DNA of 6,479 nucleotides, taken from Nitrospiria bacterium. Lineage in GTDB: Bacteria > Nitrospirota > Nitrospiria > Nitrospirales > UBA8639. The position numbers and the translations under genes were made by a program. The stretch is from assembly GCA_030430725.1 (NCBI GenBank), contig JAUIKP010000190.1, positions 1 to 6,479 on the forward strand, given 5' to 3'. The notes below the pieces were generated by a model. That model was not told the DNA's origin. It was given only the letters and a program-made list of their open reading frames with translations, and did no database searches. Shown here piece by piece: positions 1 to 5,744 of the stretch (positions are counted from its first letter, which is position 1; every line of letters begins with the position of its first letter).

Positions 1-387
1 TCGCTTGAATGGTTATCTTGCAGTTTGAAAGCCTATCCTAGAATGCTGTGTTACGTCGCCAAAGACAAAGTCTCGATCGTGGGCTATATTATTTGGACAC
101 AAAAAAGTGGGTTTCGACACCAGGCCATCATTGAGCTCGAACAAATTGCAGTTACCCCGATTCATCAAGGGAAAGACGTAGGCCAAGCTCTCATAGAACG
201 TACGCTCCCGTTGGTTAAGCATGTATTAGAAAGCAACGGCTCACATGTCAAGCATATCATTGTTACAACACGCGCAGATAATCATGCGCAACAACTTTTT
301 CGGAAAACACTCGGTGCTGAAGTTGAGTCTACCATTCCTCAGTTCTATTCGGCTGATGAAGTCGTTATGATTGCCAGAAATGTTTAA
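1..387 (+). CDS. GNAT-family N-acetyltransferase, 5' end cut by the window
   Basis: The frame is open to the first base, so the gene starts upstream; a TTG at 25 is only an internal codon. The visible 128 residues match the core of the GNAT fold, which transfers an acetyl group from acetyl-CoA to an amine. Strand beta-4 reads ELEQIAVTP and is followed by the acetyl-CoA pyrophosphate-binding loop QGKDVGQALIE (motif A, normally Q/RxxGxG/A). Then come helix alpha-3 and a beta-5 segment HIIVTTRADNHAQQLF, where the Asn/Ala-rich turn before a helix is typical. One oddity is Asp in 'GKDVG' where many members have Gly. GNAT domains are usually near 150 residues, so probably only 20-40 are missing. 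The methyltransferase gene begins 27 bp after the stop, so the two are likely co-transcribed. The substrate cannot be told from the sequence. Confidence 0.85.
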   Translation, partial: SLEWLSCSLKAYPRMLCYVAKDKVSIVGYIIWTQKSGFRHQAIIELEQIAVTPIHQGKDVGQALIERTLPLVKHVLESNGSHVKHIIVTTRADNHAQQLFRKTLGAEVESTIPQFYSADEVVMIARNV

Positions 388-414
388 AGCTGTATTCAAC
401 CTGAGCCTTCCATA

Positions 415-1188
415 ATGAATCCGATAAAGACTTCGCCTAAAAAAGAATGGTTCGACGACGACTCGTTCTGGCAAGAGGTTTATCCCTTAATGTTTTCGGA
501 CACGCGATTCGCTGAAGCGGAGGAGCAAGTTGACAAGATACTGGCACTCACTCAGCCGGCAGGCATGTCCGCTCTCGACCTGTGTTGCGGTCCCGGCAGA
601 TGCGCCATCGCACTGGCAAAAAGAGGATTTTCCGTGACAGGCGTCGATCGAACGAAGTATCTCTTGGACAATGCGCGGGAAAAATCCGAATCCGCGCAGG
701 TTCAGATTAGTTGGGTCGAACAGGACATGCGGGACTTTGTCCGTCCAGGCGAATTCGCTCTCGTGCTGAGCATGTTCACCTCCTTTGGGTATTTTGAGAA
801 CCAGCAAGACGATGTCACGGTATTGGAAAACATGTTCGCTTCGCTGGAGCCCGGCGGAGTCTGCCTGATCGACGTCCTGGGAAAAGAAGTTCTGGCTCGA
901 AATTTTCAGCCTACGTCCTCAGACCGCTTGCAAGATGGGACAATCCTGGTAGAACGACGTGAAGTGTTCGATGAGTGGACCCGCATTCGGAACGAATGGC
1001 TCCTGATTCGGCAAGACACGGTGAAATGCTTCACCTTCCACCTGACAATCTATTCCGGGCAGGAACTGCGGGATCGAATGGAGCAGGTCGGGTTCAAAGG
1101 CGTGACCCTCTACGGCAATCTCGATGGCGACGAGTACGGCCCCAACGCCCAGCGGCTGATCGCCATCGGTCGTAAACACGACGACTAA
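415..1188 (+). CDS. Class I SAM-dependent methyltransferase
   Basis: This 257-residue protein has the Rossmann-like layout of class I methyltransferases. Motif I is ALDLCCGPGRCAIALAKRG (residues 53-71), the glycine-rich SAM-binding loop. Asp78 in 'VTGVD', at the end of beta-2, is expected to bind the ribose of SAM. 'WVEQDMRDF' (100-108) fits the adenine-contacting region, 'FALVLSMFTSFGYF' (114-127) is the beta-4 segment, and 'LEPGGVCLIDVL' (144-155) is the post-motif loop and beta-5. The rest (about 160-257) would be a substrate-covering part. The ATG at 415 has no good Shine-Dalgarno, but the N-terminal 'EWFDDDSFW' belongs to the conserved start of this family, which supports it. The cytoplasmic protein's methyl acceptor is unknown. 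It follows the GNAT gene by 27 bp and precedes the transglutaminase-like gene by 89 bp. Confidence 0.88.
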   Translation: MNPIKTSPKKEWFDDDSFWQEVYPLMFSDTRFAEAEEQVDKILALTQPAGMSALDLCCGPGRCAIALAKRGFSVTGVDRTKYLLDNAREKSESAQVQISWVEQDMRDFVRPGEFALVLSMFTSFGYFENQQDDVTVLENMFASLEPGGVCLIDVLGKEVLARNFQPTSSDRLQDGTILVERREVFDEWTRIRNEWLLIRQDTVKCFTFHLTIYSGQELRDRMEQVGFKGVTLYGNLDGDEYGPNAQRLIAIGRKHDD

Positions 1189-1267
1189 TTTGGTAAGGTA
1201 TCGCAGAACCACAACATGGATTATGTCGAGGCATTACCTCAGCAACTAATGACTGGCATTGTGTGCC

Positions 1268-1271
1268 GGAG
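1268..1271 (+). promoter_or_regulatory. Shine-Dalgarno deciding the start of the transglutaminase-like gene
   Basis: GGAG lies six bases before the ATG at 1278. A GTG at 1263 is in frame and would add five residues, but it sits directly before and overlaps no better ribosome site, so the ATG is preferred. Confidence 0.6.
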
Positions 1272-1277
1272 AAAACC

Positions 1278-1886
1278 ATGATACCAAATCTTAAGCCCGA
1301 TAGTGATGACATTGCGGCTTTTCTTCAATCGACAGACGTGATCGACTGGAAGCAGGTTGAAGTGCGCCGCAAAAGCGACTCGTTGACGATGGGTGCCTCG
1401 ACGGTCAATGAAAAAGTGCGGGCGCTCTTTGAATGGGTGCGGGATGAAATTCCGCATTCCAAGGACGCCGACCTTGATGTGGTCACCTGCCAGGCTAGCG
1501 AGGTGCTCAAAGCAGGCACGGGCATCTGCTACGCTAAAAGTCATTTGTTCGTGGCGTTGTTGCGTGCGCAACGCATCCCGGCTGGATTTTGCTATCAAGT
1601 CCTCCGTCGTGATCCGCCGCTGAACGGGATGGTGCTTCATGGCCTCAGCGGCGTGTATATGGAGGAAGACAAGGTGTGGCTCTTGTTGGATCCACGCGGC
1701 AACATCAAGGGATGCAACGCTCAGGTTGGCGGTAGAGATGAAGGGCTTGCTTTTAAGACAAATGGCGACCTTGGCGAATTTACGTATCCCACGATCTACC
1801 ATAGCCCGGCATCGGTAGTTGTAAACATCTTACAGGCTTATGGAAGCAGAACAAAAATGTGGCCTCATCTCCCGACGGGATTGTAG
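1278..1886 (+). CDS. Transglutaminase-like cysteine protein
   Basis: This 202-residue protein matches the stand-alone bacterial transglutaminase-like family. The catalytic triad is visible: Cys84 in 'GTGICYAKSHL', His121 in 'VLHGLSGVY' and Asp138 in 'LLLDPRGN'. The N-terminal part contains 'ALFEWVRDEIPHSKD' (50-63), typical of the helix that precedes the nucleophile domain. The C-terminal 'GEFTYPTIY' and 'MWPHLP' blocks also look family-typical. Members cleave or form amide bonds through a thiol nucleophile; some are peptidases, and this clade has no assigned substrate that I know of. No signal peptide or membrane segment is visible, so it is probably cytoplasmic. The ATG at 1278 is chosen for its GGAG site. 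It is the last plus-strand gene of the block; no terminator with a T-run follows it. Confidence 0.87.
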   Translation: MIPNLKPDSDDIAAFLQSTDVIDWKQVEVRRKSDSLTMGASTVNEKVRALFEWVRDEIPHSKDADLDVVTCQASEVLKAGTGICYAKSHLFVALLRAQRIPAGFCYQVLRRDPPLNGMVLHGLSGVYMEEDKVWLLLDPRGNIKGCNAQVGGRDEGLAFKTNGDLGEFTYPTIYHSPASVVVNILQAYGSRTKMWPHLPTGL

Positions 1887-2376
1887 TTGTATGGACGAGA
1901 GAAACCAAAATCAGCACACCGGACCCTCTGAAGACGGCTTATCTCCTTTCACCTGCCGCAGATACTGGGGTGAATTATTTGTGGCTCCCCACCCGCTTCA
2001 ATGGCCAGCTTGAGTAACCATCGCATACCGCTTCGCTAGAGCCTAACTGCGCAGACATCCCAGTTGTTTTAATGTGGTACCACCGTGCAACGGGCGGAAG
2101 GTGATTCAGGAGTACAACGGAATCCCAACACTACCCCCTTGCAAAGAGGCTGAAAAACCGAAGGAGGCCGAGGTTTCGTTTATTCTTGTCCAGGTTCGGT
2201 GTGGCGTGGTTGCCGGACGACCGACTCTGTCCAGAGTATGCGAATTTTTGCTGCTTCCCGTTATTGTGCGATCATGCGTGAGCGAATAATCCACGATGGC
2301 ATTCGCCAACGTGGAAACCGGAATGGTCCAATTCTATTCTTCGCCTGAGCTTGGGATTAATGTGTGTTAGGAGTGT
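1887..2376. other. Non-coding gap of about 490 bp between convergent gene blocks
   Basis: I see no convincing gene here. Frames of up to about 70 codons exist on both strands (for example 2074-2289 plus and 2106-2309 minus), but their translations lack domain-like patterning and have no good ribosome sites. A 40-codon frame (1891-2013, plus) starts four bases after the transglutaminase-like stop and is noted separately. The structured elements are a perfect 10-base palindrome GTGGTACCAC (2074-2083), ACTCTG-TC-CAGAGT (2224-2237) and the longer hairpin at 2290-2315. The region could be decayed coding sequence or a plain intergenic spacer. Confidence 0.5.
2290..2315 (-). terminator. Strong hairpin, candidate terminator of the Com-like gene
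   Basis: TCCACG (2290-2295) pairs with CGTGGA (2310-2315), and inside it TGGC (2297-2300) pairs with GCCA (2305-2308). The arms are separated only by an A/A mismatch and closed by a four-base loop, giving a 10-bp stem. On the minus strand it lies about 60 bases past the stop of the Com-like gene and is followed by TTATT, a short U-rich run. The tract is weak, so termination is an inference; the hairpin itself is directly visible. Confidence 0.4.
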
Positions 2377-2589
2377 TTACCAGGCTCCATCGGGCATGGG
2401 GTCAGGTTTCCGGCCTTTTATGTCTTTGAAGGGGATGGACACCAATCGCTGACATCGCGCGCACTTAATTTCAATCCCGCAGTGTTCCCACCGTGCGACC
2501 AGCTTTCCACATTTACAGCGGATATCTTTGGTCATCTGTTCCGGTGTACGATGTGGACCGGGATTTTGGGAATTGTGGCCAGTCATCAT
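2377..2589 (-). CDS. Small Com-like zinc-ribbon protein
   Basis: This 70-residue protein has a central block 'DIRCKCGKLVAR' (22-33) followed by 'GIEIKCARCQRLVSI' (38-52). That is a CxC pair (Cys25, Cys27) and a CxxC pair (Cys43, Cys46), expected to bind one zinc ion; Cys37 is extra. The pattern resembles the Com family of Mu-like prophages, where Com is a small zinc-binding activator of translation of the mom DNA-modification gene. No mom-like or other phage gene is in view, so the role here is unknown. Sequence GGAAGG at 2598-2603 (complement) sits eight bases before the ATG at 2589. The alternative ATG at 2535, with a weaker GGA, would give a 52-residue form closer to the usual Com start 'MxxIRC'. 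The C-terminal tail (54-70) is basic then Pro/Asp-rich. Confidence 0.68.
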   Translation of the reverse strand: MMTGHNSQNPGPHRTPEQMTKDIRCKCGKLVARWEHCGIEIKCARCQRLVSIPFKDIKGRKPDPMPDGAW

Positions 2590-2894
2590 AAGTATTGCCT
2601 TCCGTGTCCAATCATGTGGCGTTCACCATCCATGCTGAACGCCCTTTCGTCGAACCCGATTTCCCCCTCACAATGCATCGATGAGATGATGCTGAGATGT
2701 CATGTTCATTCCGATGACATGAGCGGGCCTGCATTGTTTGAATTCATTCCCAAAACAGATAAGGAGCGCAAGTTTGAAACGGGGACGAGGTCCTTTCCAT
2801 GTGTTCTTTCTCTTTTTGACTCTTTGTCGCTTATCGGCGATTTGATAAAGGAACGTTCCGTGGTCTCCCGTCAAACAGAGAACAGTGCTCTTGG
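2590..2894. other. Non-coding spacer between the exported-protein and Com-like genes
   Basis: About 305 bp. A plus-strand frame (2482-2958) crosses it but overlaps both minus-strand genes antisense and gives no domain-like protein, so I do not call it. An inverted repeat ATGTCAT (2697-2703) / ATGACAT (2714-2720) has a 10-base loop and no T-run. I could not find a convincing promoter for the Com-like gene. Confidence 0.45.
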
Positions 2895-3353
2895 TTATTT
2901 GAACACGACACGTGACAGCTGGGCTGCGGGCAACTCAACTTCTCCAAACGCGGACTGACCTTTAAAGCTTCCGGCAATCGCCAGTTGGAATTCCCCTGTC
3001 TTGCCATCCTTCAGGGTGACGTTGGCAACCGGAGGGGATTCCTTATCAGAGGCTTTAAGATCGATTTCCTTTATAGAAAAAAACTTGATTTTCACCGTAG
3101 ACGTGCCTCGCTTGACCGGTAATTCTCGAAGTTCGTGAGGAATAAAGGATGTTTCGCTGACTTTTTCTTCATAATAAAAGATAATGTTGTCCATCTCCGT
3201 CTGAAGGCCTTCAGTATCAGTCGCCACGGCCCGGAAGGATTCTCCGGACTCTGAGGCGGACCATGCTACCGGTGCCGCAAAACAAAAAAAGGTTCCGAAC
3301 AACAGAACAACGTATGGGTTGGTCAACCTTCGATTCATTTTTTTGTTACACAT
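2895..3353 (-). CDS. Exported protein of unknown function, downstream of tonB
   Basis: This 152-residue protein begins with a classical signal peptide: basic residues (K4, K5, R8, R9), a hydrophobic stretch about 14-30 (YVVLLFGTFFCFAAPVA) and a likely cleavage near residues 31-34 (AWSAS). The mature part of about 119 residues alternates short polar and hydrophobic segments, suggesting a beta-rich domain. It includes 'TVKIKFFSIKEIDLK' (86-100), 'ANVTLKDGKTGEFQLAIAG' (110-128) and a final 'FGEVELPAAQLSRVVF' (136-151). Repeated 'VTLKDGK...FGEVELP...RVVF' patterning recalls small beta-barrel or sandwich modules, but I cannot name a family. It has one Cys in the signal region only, so no disulfide and no convincing lipobox. 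It lies 92 bp downstream of tonB in the same direction, which hints at a periplasmic or outer-membrane role linked to the transport system; this is inference. Confidence 0.82.
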   Translation of the reverse strand: MCNKKMNRRLTNPYVVLLFGTFFCFAAPVAWSASESGESFRAVATDTEGLQTEMDNIIFYYEEKVSETSFIPHELRELPVKRGTSTVKIKFFSIKEIDLKASDKESPPVANVTLKDGKTGEFQLAIAGSFKGQSAFGEVELPAAQLSRVVFK

Positions 3354-3359
3354 CGCATA

Positions 3360-3366
3360 CTCCTTT
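3360..3366 (-). promoter_or_regulatory. Strong Shine-Dalgarno of the exported-protein gene
   Basis: On the minus strand AAAGGAG is placed six bases before the ATG at 3353. This near-ideal site fixes the start at MCNKK rather than at Met6, and suggests the gene is translated independently of tonB. Confidence 0.7.
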
Positions 3367-3445
3367 AGGTTAAATTCTTTGGTTCCTGGTTGAATGGTGG
3401 TCTTGGTATGTCGGATACCAGGGATGCCGTGGATTCATCTTGTGG

Positions 3446-4609
3446 TTATCCATCGAGTTTATATGTCAGCGGCACTAAAATGGTTATTTGCGGGTGCGCT
3501 AATGCATGATCCAGTGTCAACGGAGAAAGTTTCCACAGCAGGCTCAAGGCATCCTTATCAAGAATTTCATGTCCCGATGTCTCCGCCACCCGGAGGTGCA
3601 GAATTCTCCCGTCTTGTCGAATGACGGCTTCCAGCACGACTTTTCCTTCCCACTCTCTTTGCCGCGCTTGCGTCGGATAGCGTTTGTATTTCTCAACTTC
3701 ACGCCAAATTGTTTGTGCTAACCACCCATAATCAGCCTGGGCCTCAGGATAGGCTTGTATGGGGCGTTCCACCGCAGCCGTTCGCTGATGAATCCGTGGG
3801 ACCGGACGTTCACGGGCGATCGATTTTTCCTGGAATTCCGGCACGGTCCGTGCGACCACTTCCGCTTTCGTCTGAATGGTCTGGGGTTGTGTGGAAACCT
3901 CAGAGCGGGTCACGGGTACGGATTCATGAACGGGTTCGTGGGAGACCGAGTCGGTCACGCGTTCTGCGATCATTGTGGTCTGTATGGGAGATTCAATTTC
4001 CCGGACTTGGGCCACGGGGGTAGGGAGTGCTTGAGGAGAGGGCTCCGCCTGTTGAGTGAAACTGGTCTCCCGTTGCATGACCGGTTTTACCTGTTCAACG
4101 GATTTCGAATGTATTGATGGCGAAGGAATATGTTGGGCAGACTCCGAGACGACCTCCTGTTCAATCGGCATCGATTCCAGGATCGCCTTGGCTTGCACGG
4201 GTTCTGGAGTATGTTCCTGTCTGGGCATTGGGACGGTGTCGGTATGGAGGATCTCCTGGGTTTTCTTGGTTGGCAGGGGTTTGTGTTCTTCGATGACAGG
4301 TTCTCTTTTCATTATCGGTTGTTGGACGGGTGTTGGGAGAGGCACGTTCTCCGGTACGGCTTGCTGGTGAACGGGCGTGGGTTTGGGCAGTTCCTGGGGT
4401 TTCGGTTGGTTGTGGATTTGGGGAGGAGCCGGTTTGATGAAGGCAATGTCCAATTTCAACGGTTCTGATTGCGACGTCGGTTGAAGATCTGTAATGAGAA
4501 AAATGGCGAGACTGATACAGAATATATGAACAAATGTGGACCCTGCCCAGGCTTGAACACGACAATGGTCCGGAGACACACTTAAGGATTCTAACGTGGC
4601 GAGGGTCAT
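3446..4609 (-). CDS. tonB: TonB energy-transducing protein with a long proline-rich linker
   Basis: TonB carries energy from ExbB-ExbD in the inner membrane to outer-membrane TonB-dependent transporters. In these 387 residues a single N-terminal membrane helix spans about 22-41. It holds Ser24 and His28 in 'STFVH', the same S-x3-H spacing as Ser16/His20 of E. coli TonB. Residues about 48-290 form a Pro/Glu/Gln/Val-rich linker. The C-terminal TonB domain runs from about 293 ('DYGWLAQTIWREVEKYKRYPTQAR'), through 'WEGKVVLEAVIRQDGRI' (320-336) and 'AETSGHEILDKDAL', to 'VPLTYKLDG'. E. coli TonB has 239 residues, so the linker is clearly longer here. The ATG overlaps the exbD stop by four bases (ATGA), indicating translational coupling. 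Its C-terminal domain is related to the partial TonB at 6069-6479. Transported substrates are not shown by the sequence. Confidence 0.93.
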   Translation of the reverse strand: MTLATLESLSVSPDHCRVQAWAGSTFVHIFCISLAIFLITDLQPTSQSEPLKLDIAFIKPAPPQIHNQPKPQELPKPTPVHQQAVPENVPLPTPVQQPIMKREPVIEEHKPLPTKKTQEILHTDTVPMPRQEHTPEPVQAKAILESMPIEQEVVSESAQHIPSPSIHSKSVEQVKPVMQRETSFTQQAEPSPQALPTPVAQVREIESPIQTTMIAERVTDSVSHEPVHESVPVTRSEVSTQPQTIQTKAEVVARTVPEFQEKSIARERPVPRIHQRTAAVERPIQAYPEAQADYGWLAQTIWREVEKYKRYPTQARQREWEGKVVLEAVIRQDGRILHLRVAETSGHEILDKDALSLLWKLSPLTLDHALAHPQITILVPLTYKLDG

Positions 4610-4980
4610 GATCGAATGACCTCCAGACTAATTTCCTCAAACCCTAATCCCTTCACCTCGTCCACGACTTCGACGAACCGTTCTAAGATAATGATTCGAT
4701 CGGCACGCACAAGGATAAGAGAGTCTTTGGCGTGGGTTTGGAGGGCGAGGAGCAGATCCGGGCGGCTCATCGGCCGGTCATTCAGGAAAATTTCTCCTTC
4801 CGCTGTCAGGGTTACCACCAAAGGCGTATCCTTTTTTGTTCCGGCTTCCTTGGCTTTCGCGAGGTCGACAGGGATTTGACCAGTCGTAATGAACGTCGCG
4901 GTGGTCATCACGATGACCAATAGGACCAACATCACATCGACCAGCGGGATCACGTTGATTTGGTTGAGTTCACGTTCCAT
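4606..4980 (-). CDS. exbD: ExbD, TonB-system proton-channel subunit (short type)
   Basis: ExbD is the inner-membrane partner of ExbB and TonB that carries the proton-responsive aspartate. The 124 residues begin 'MERELNQINVIPLVDVMLVLLVIVM', the family hallmark, with Asp15 matching the essential membrane Asp25 of E. coli ExbD. One membrane helix spans about 11-30, followed by a periplasmic domain (about 35-124) containing 'VVTLTAEGEIFLNDRP' and 'LILVRADRIIILERFVEVVDEVKGLGFEEI'. The frame extends upstream to 5046, but the upstream residues are not family-like. The ATG at 4980 is chosen because the family begins a few residues before 'NVIPLVDV' and because it overlaps the exbB end by 11 bp. No clear Shine-Dalgarno precedes it, so translation is probably coupled to exbB. 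Length fits the short group-2 ExbD. Confidence 0.93.
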   Translation of the reverse strand: MERELNQINVIPLVDVMLVLLVIVMTTATFITTGQIPVDLAKAKEAGTKKDTPLVVTLTAEGEIFLNDRPMSRPDLLLALQTHAKDSLILVRADRIIILERFVEVVDEVKGLGFEEISLEVIRS

Positions 4981-5395
4981 GCTGCACTTTGTAGAGCGAG
5001 AGTAATTCCGCCACTCGCCGACGGAGCACATTGTTGAGGACCACACAAGGAATGGCGACGAGCAATCCGATTGCCGTGGCTTTCAATGCCAGACTCAACC
5101 CGACCATGATGGTACTGACAGCCATCGTGCCGGATGTTCCCATGGTATGAAAGGTCAACATGATACCCAGCACCGTTCCCAATAACCCGATATACGGCGC
5201 ATTGGCAGCGACGGTTCCAATGATCACCAGTCGCTTGGTCAGGGCCACTTCAAACGTTTCCTGATCGGGATATTTTCGAGGATCGACCTGCCGGTAAAAC
5301 AACCAGCGTTCTATGGCAACAGCCACAGCCCACAAACTCAAGGCGATTAAAAGCCCAATAATTCCGTAATCAATCAGTTGATGCAAAATTTCCAT
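4970..5395 (-). CDS. exbB: ExbB, TonB-system proton-channel subunit (short, group-2 type)
   Basis: ExbB forms the pentameric inner-membrane channel around ExbD and uses the proton gradient to drive TonB. The 141 residues show three membrane segments at about 8-28, 63-85 and 99-121. Conserved 'YIGLLGTVLGIMLTF' (68-82) and 'GLSLALKATAIGLLVAIP' (99-116) place it in the MotA/TolQ/ExbB family. It lacks the long extra regions of E. coli ExbB (244 residues), and its length and 'LALKATAIG' motif fit the short group-2 ExbB found in Helicobacter-type systems. Thr74 and Thr107 correspond to conserved pore threonines, but Leu102 replaces E. coli Glu176. CAGGA (5405-5409, complement) lies nine bases before the ATG at 5395. 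It heads the exbB-exbD-tonB operon. Confidence 0.93.
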   Translation of the reverse strand: MEILHQLIDYGIIGLLIALSLWAVAVAIERWLFYRQVDPRKYPDQETFEVALTKRLVIIGTVAANAPYIGLLGTVLGIMLTFHTMGTSGTMAVSTIMVGLSLALKATAIGLLVAIPCVVLNNVLRRRVAELLSLYKVQHGT

Positions 5396-5421
5396 GAGTG
5401 TTATTCCTGACTTCTAAGGTT

Positions 5422-5434
5422 CGTGACCTTCACG
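5422..5434. repeat. Small inverted repeat just upstream of exbB
   Basis: CGTGA-CCT-TCACG is a perfect 5-bp stem with a three-base loop, 27 bases before the exbB start in the untranslated leader. It is short enough to be chance. Confidence 0.3.
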
Positions 5435-5493
5435 GTGGTACCTCGTTGGGTTTATGGGAAATGGGTTCGTGTTACGTTAGGTGGGGCCTTTTG

Positions 5494-5514
5494 CGGGAGT
5501 CCCGTGGCGGGACT
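5494..5514. repeat. Overlapping hairpins in the exbB leader
   Basis: AGTCCCG (5498-5504) and CGGGACT (5508-5514) form a perfect 7-bp stem with a three-base loop. An overlapping alternative, CGGGA-G-TCCCG (5494-5504), uses part of the same bases, so the two pairings exclude each other. It lies about 100 bases before exbB. No T-run follows on either strand, so it is not an ordinary terminator. It might be a leader control element, but that is speculation. Confidence 0.4.
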
Positions 5515-5563
5515 ACATGAACTCTTTGACAGGAAGGACGGGATGACATATGGGAATGGGAGC

Positions 5564-5592
5564 GGTCGAATCTGAACATGTGGTGTTCGACC
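5564..5592. repeat. Inverted repeat GGTCGAA/TTCGACC
   Basis: GGTCGAA (5564-5570) and TTCGACC (5586-5592) are perfect 7-base arms around a 15-base loop, within which GAACA (5574-5578) can alternatively pair with TGTTC (5584-5588). It could be a leader hairpin or an operator; nothing further identifies it. Confidence 0.35.
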
Positions 5593-5715
5593 CGGCCATG
5601 GAAGGGAAACGCGTCAATCATGCCCGACACCGCAACTGAGTAACGTTATTTAATAAAGATGATAGCGCCATATGAGGAGTAGACGTATGAACGGGGAAAA
5701 ACCGGACATGCCTGA

Positions 5716-5744
5716 ATCATATTTTTAATGAATTTTATTGACAC
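5716..5744 (-). promoter_or_regulatory. Candidate sigma-70-type promoter for exbB-exbD-tonB
   Basis: On the minus strand GTGTCA (5739-5744; 4/6 match to TTGACA) is followed after 17 bases by TATGAT (5716-5721; 5/6 match to TATAAT) in an AT-rich stretch. It would give a leader of roughly 310 bases before exbB. A perfect plus-strand TTGACA overlaps the same bases (5738-5743) but has only a poor -10 partner. No Fur-type operator is clear around it. This is consensus matching only. Confidence 0.3.

Noticed and set aside
1239..1802. 187-codon minus-strand frame
   Set aside because: It lies opposite the transglutaminase-like gene, which has its complete catalytic triad and a matching ribosome site; the antisense product is not domain-like.
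2290..2720. CRISPR-like or tandem repeats
   Set aside because: Only isolated inverted repeats occur; there is no series of equal repeats with regular spacers anywhere in the window.
2482..2958. 158-codon plus-strand frame
   Set aside because: It runs antisense through the Com-like gene, the spacer and the end of the exported-protein gene. The product shows no domain pattern and the minus-strand genes explain the coding signal.
3709..4468. Several plus-strand frames of 100-120 codons across tonB
   Set aside because: They are antisense shadows of the proline-rich TonB linker, whose biased composition keeps other frames open; none has a ribosome site or recognisable domain.
4981..5046. Extended ExbD start at 5046
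   Set aside because: The extra 22 residues are not ExbD-like and lie wholly inside exbB; the ATG at 4980 directly precedes the family's conserved start.
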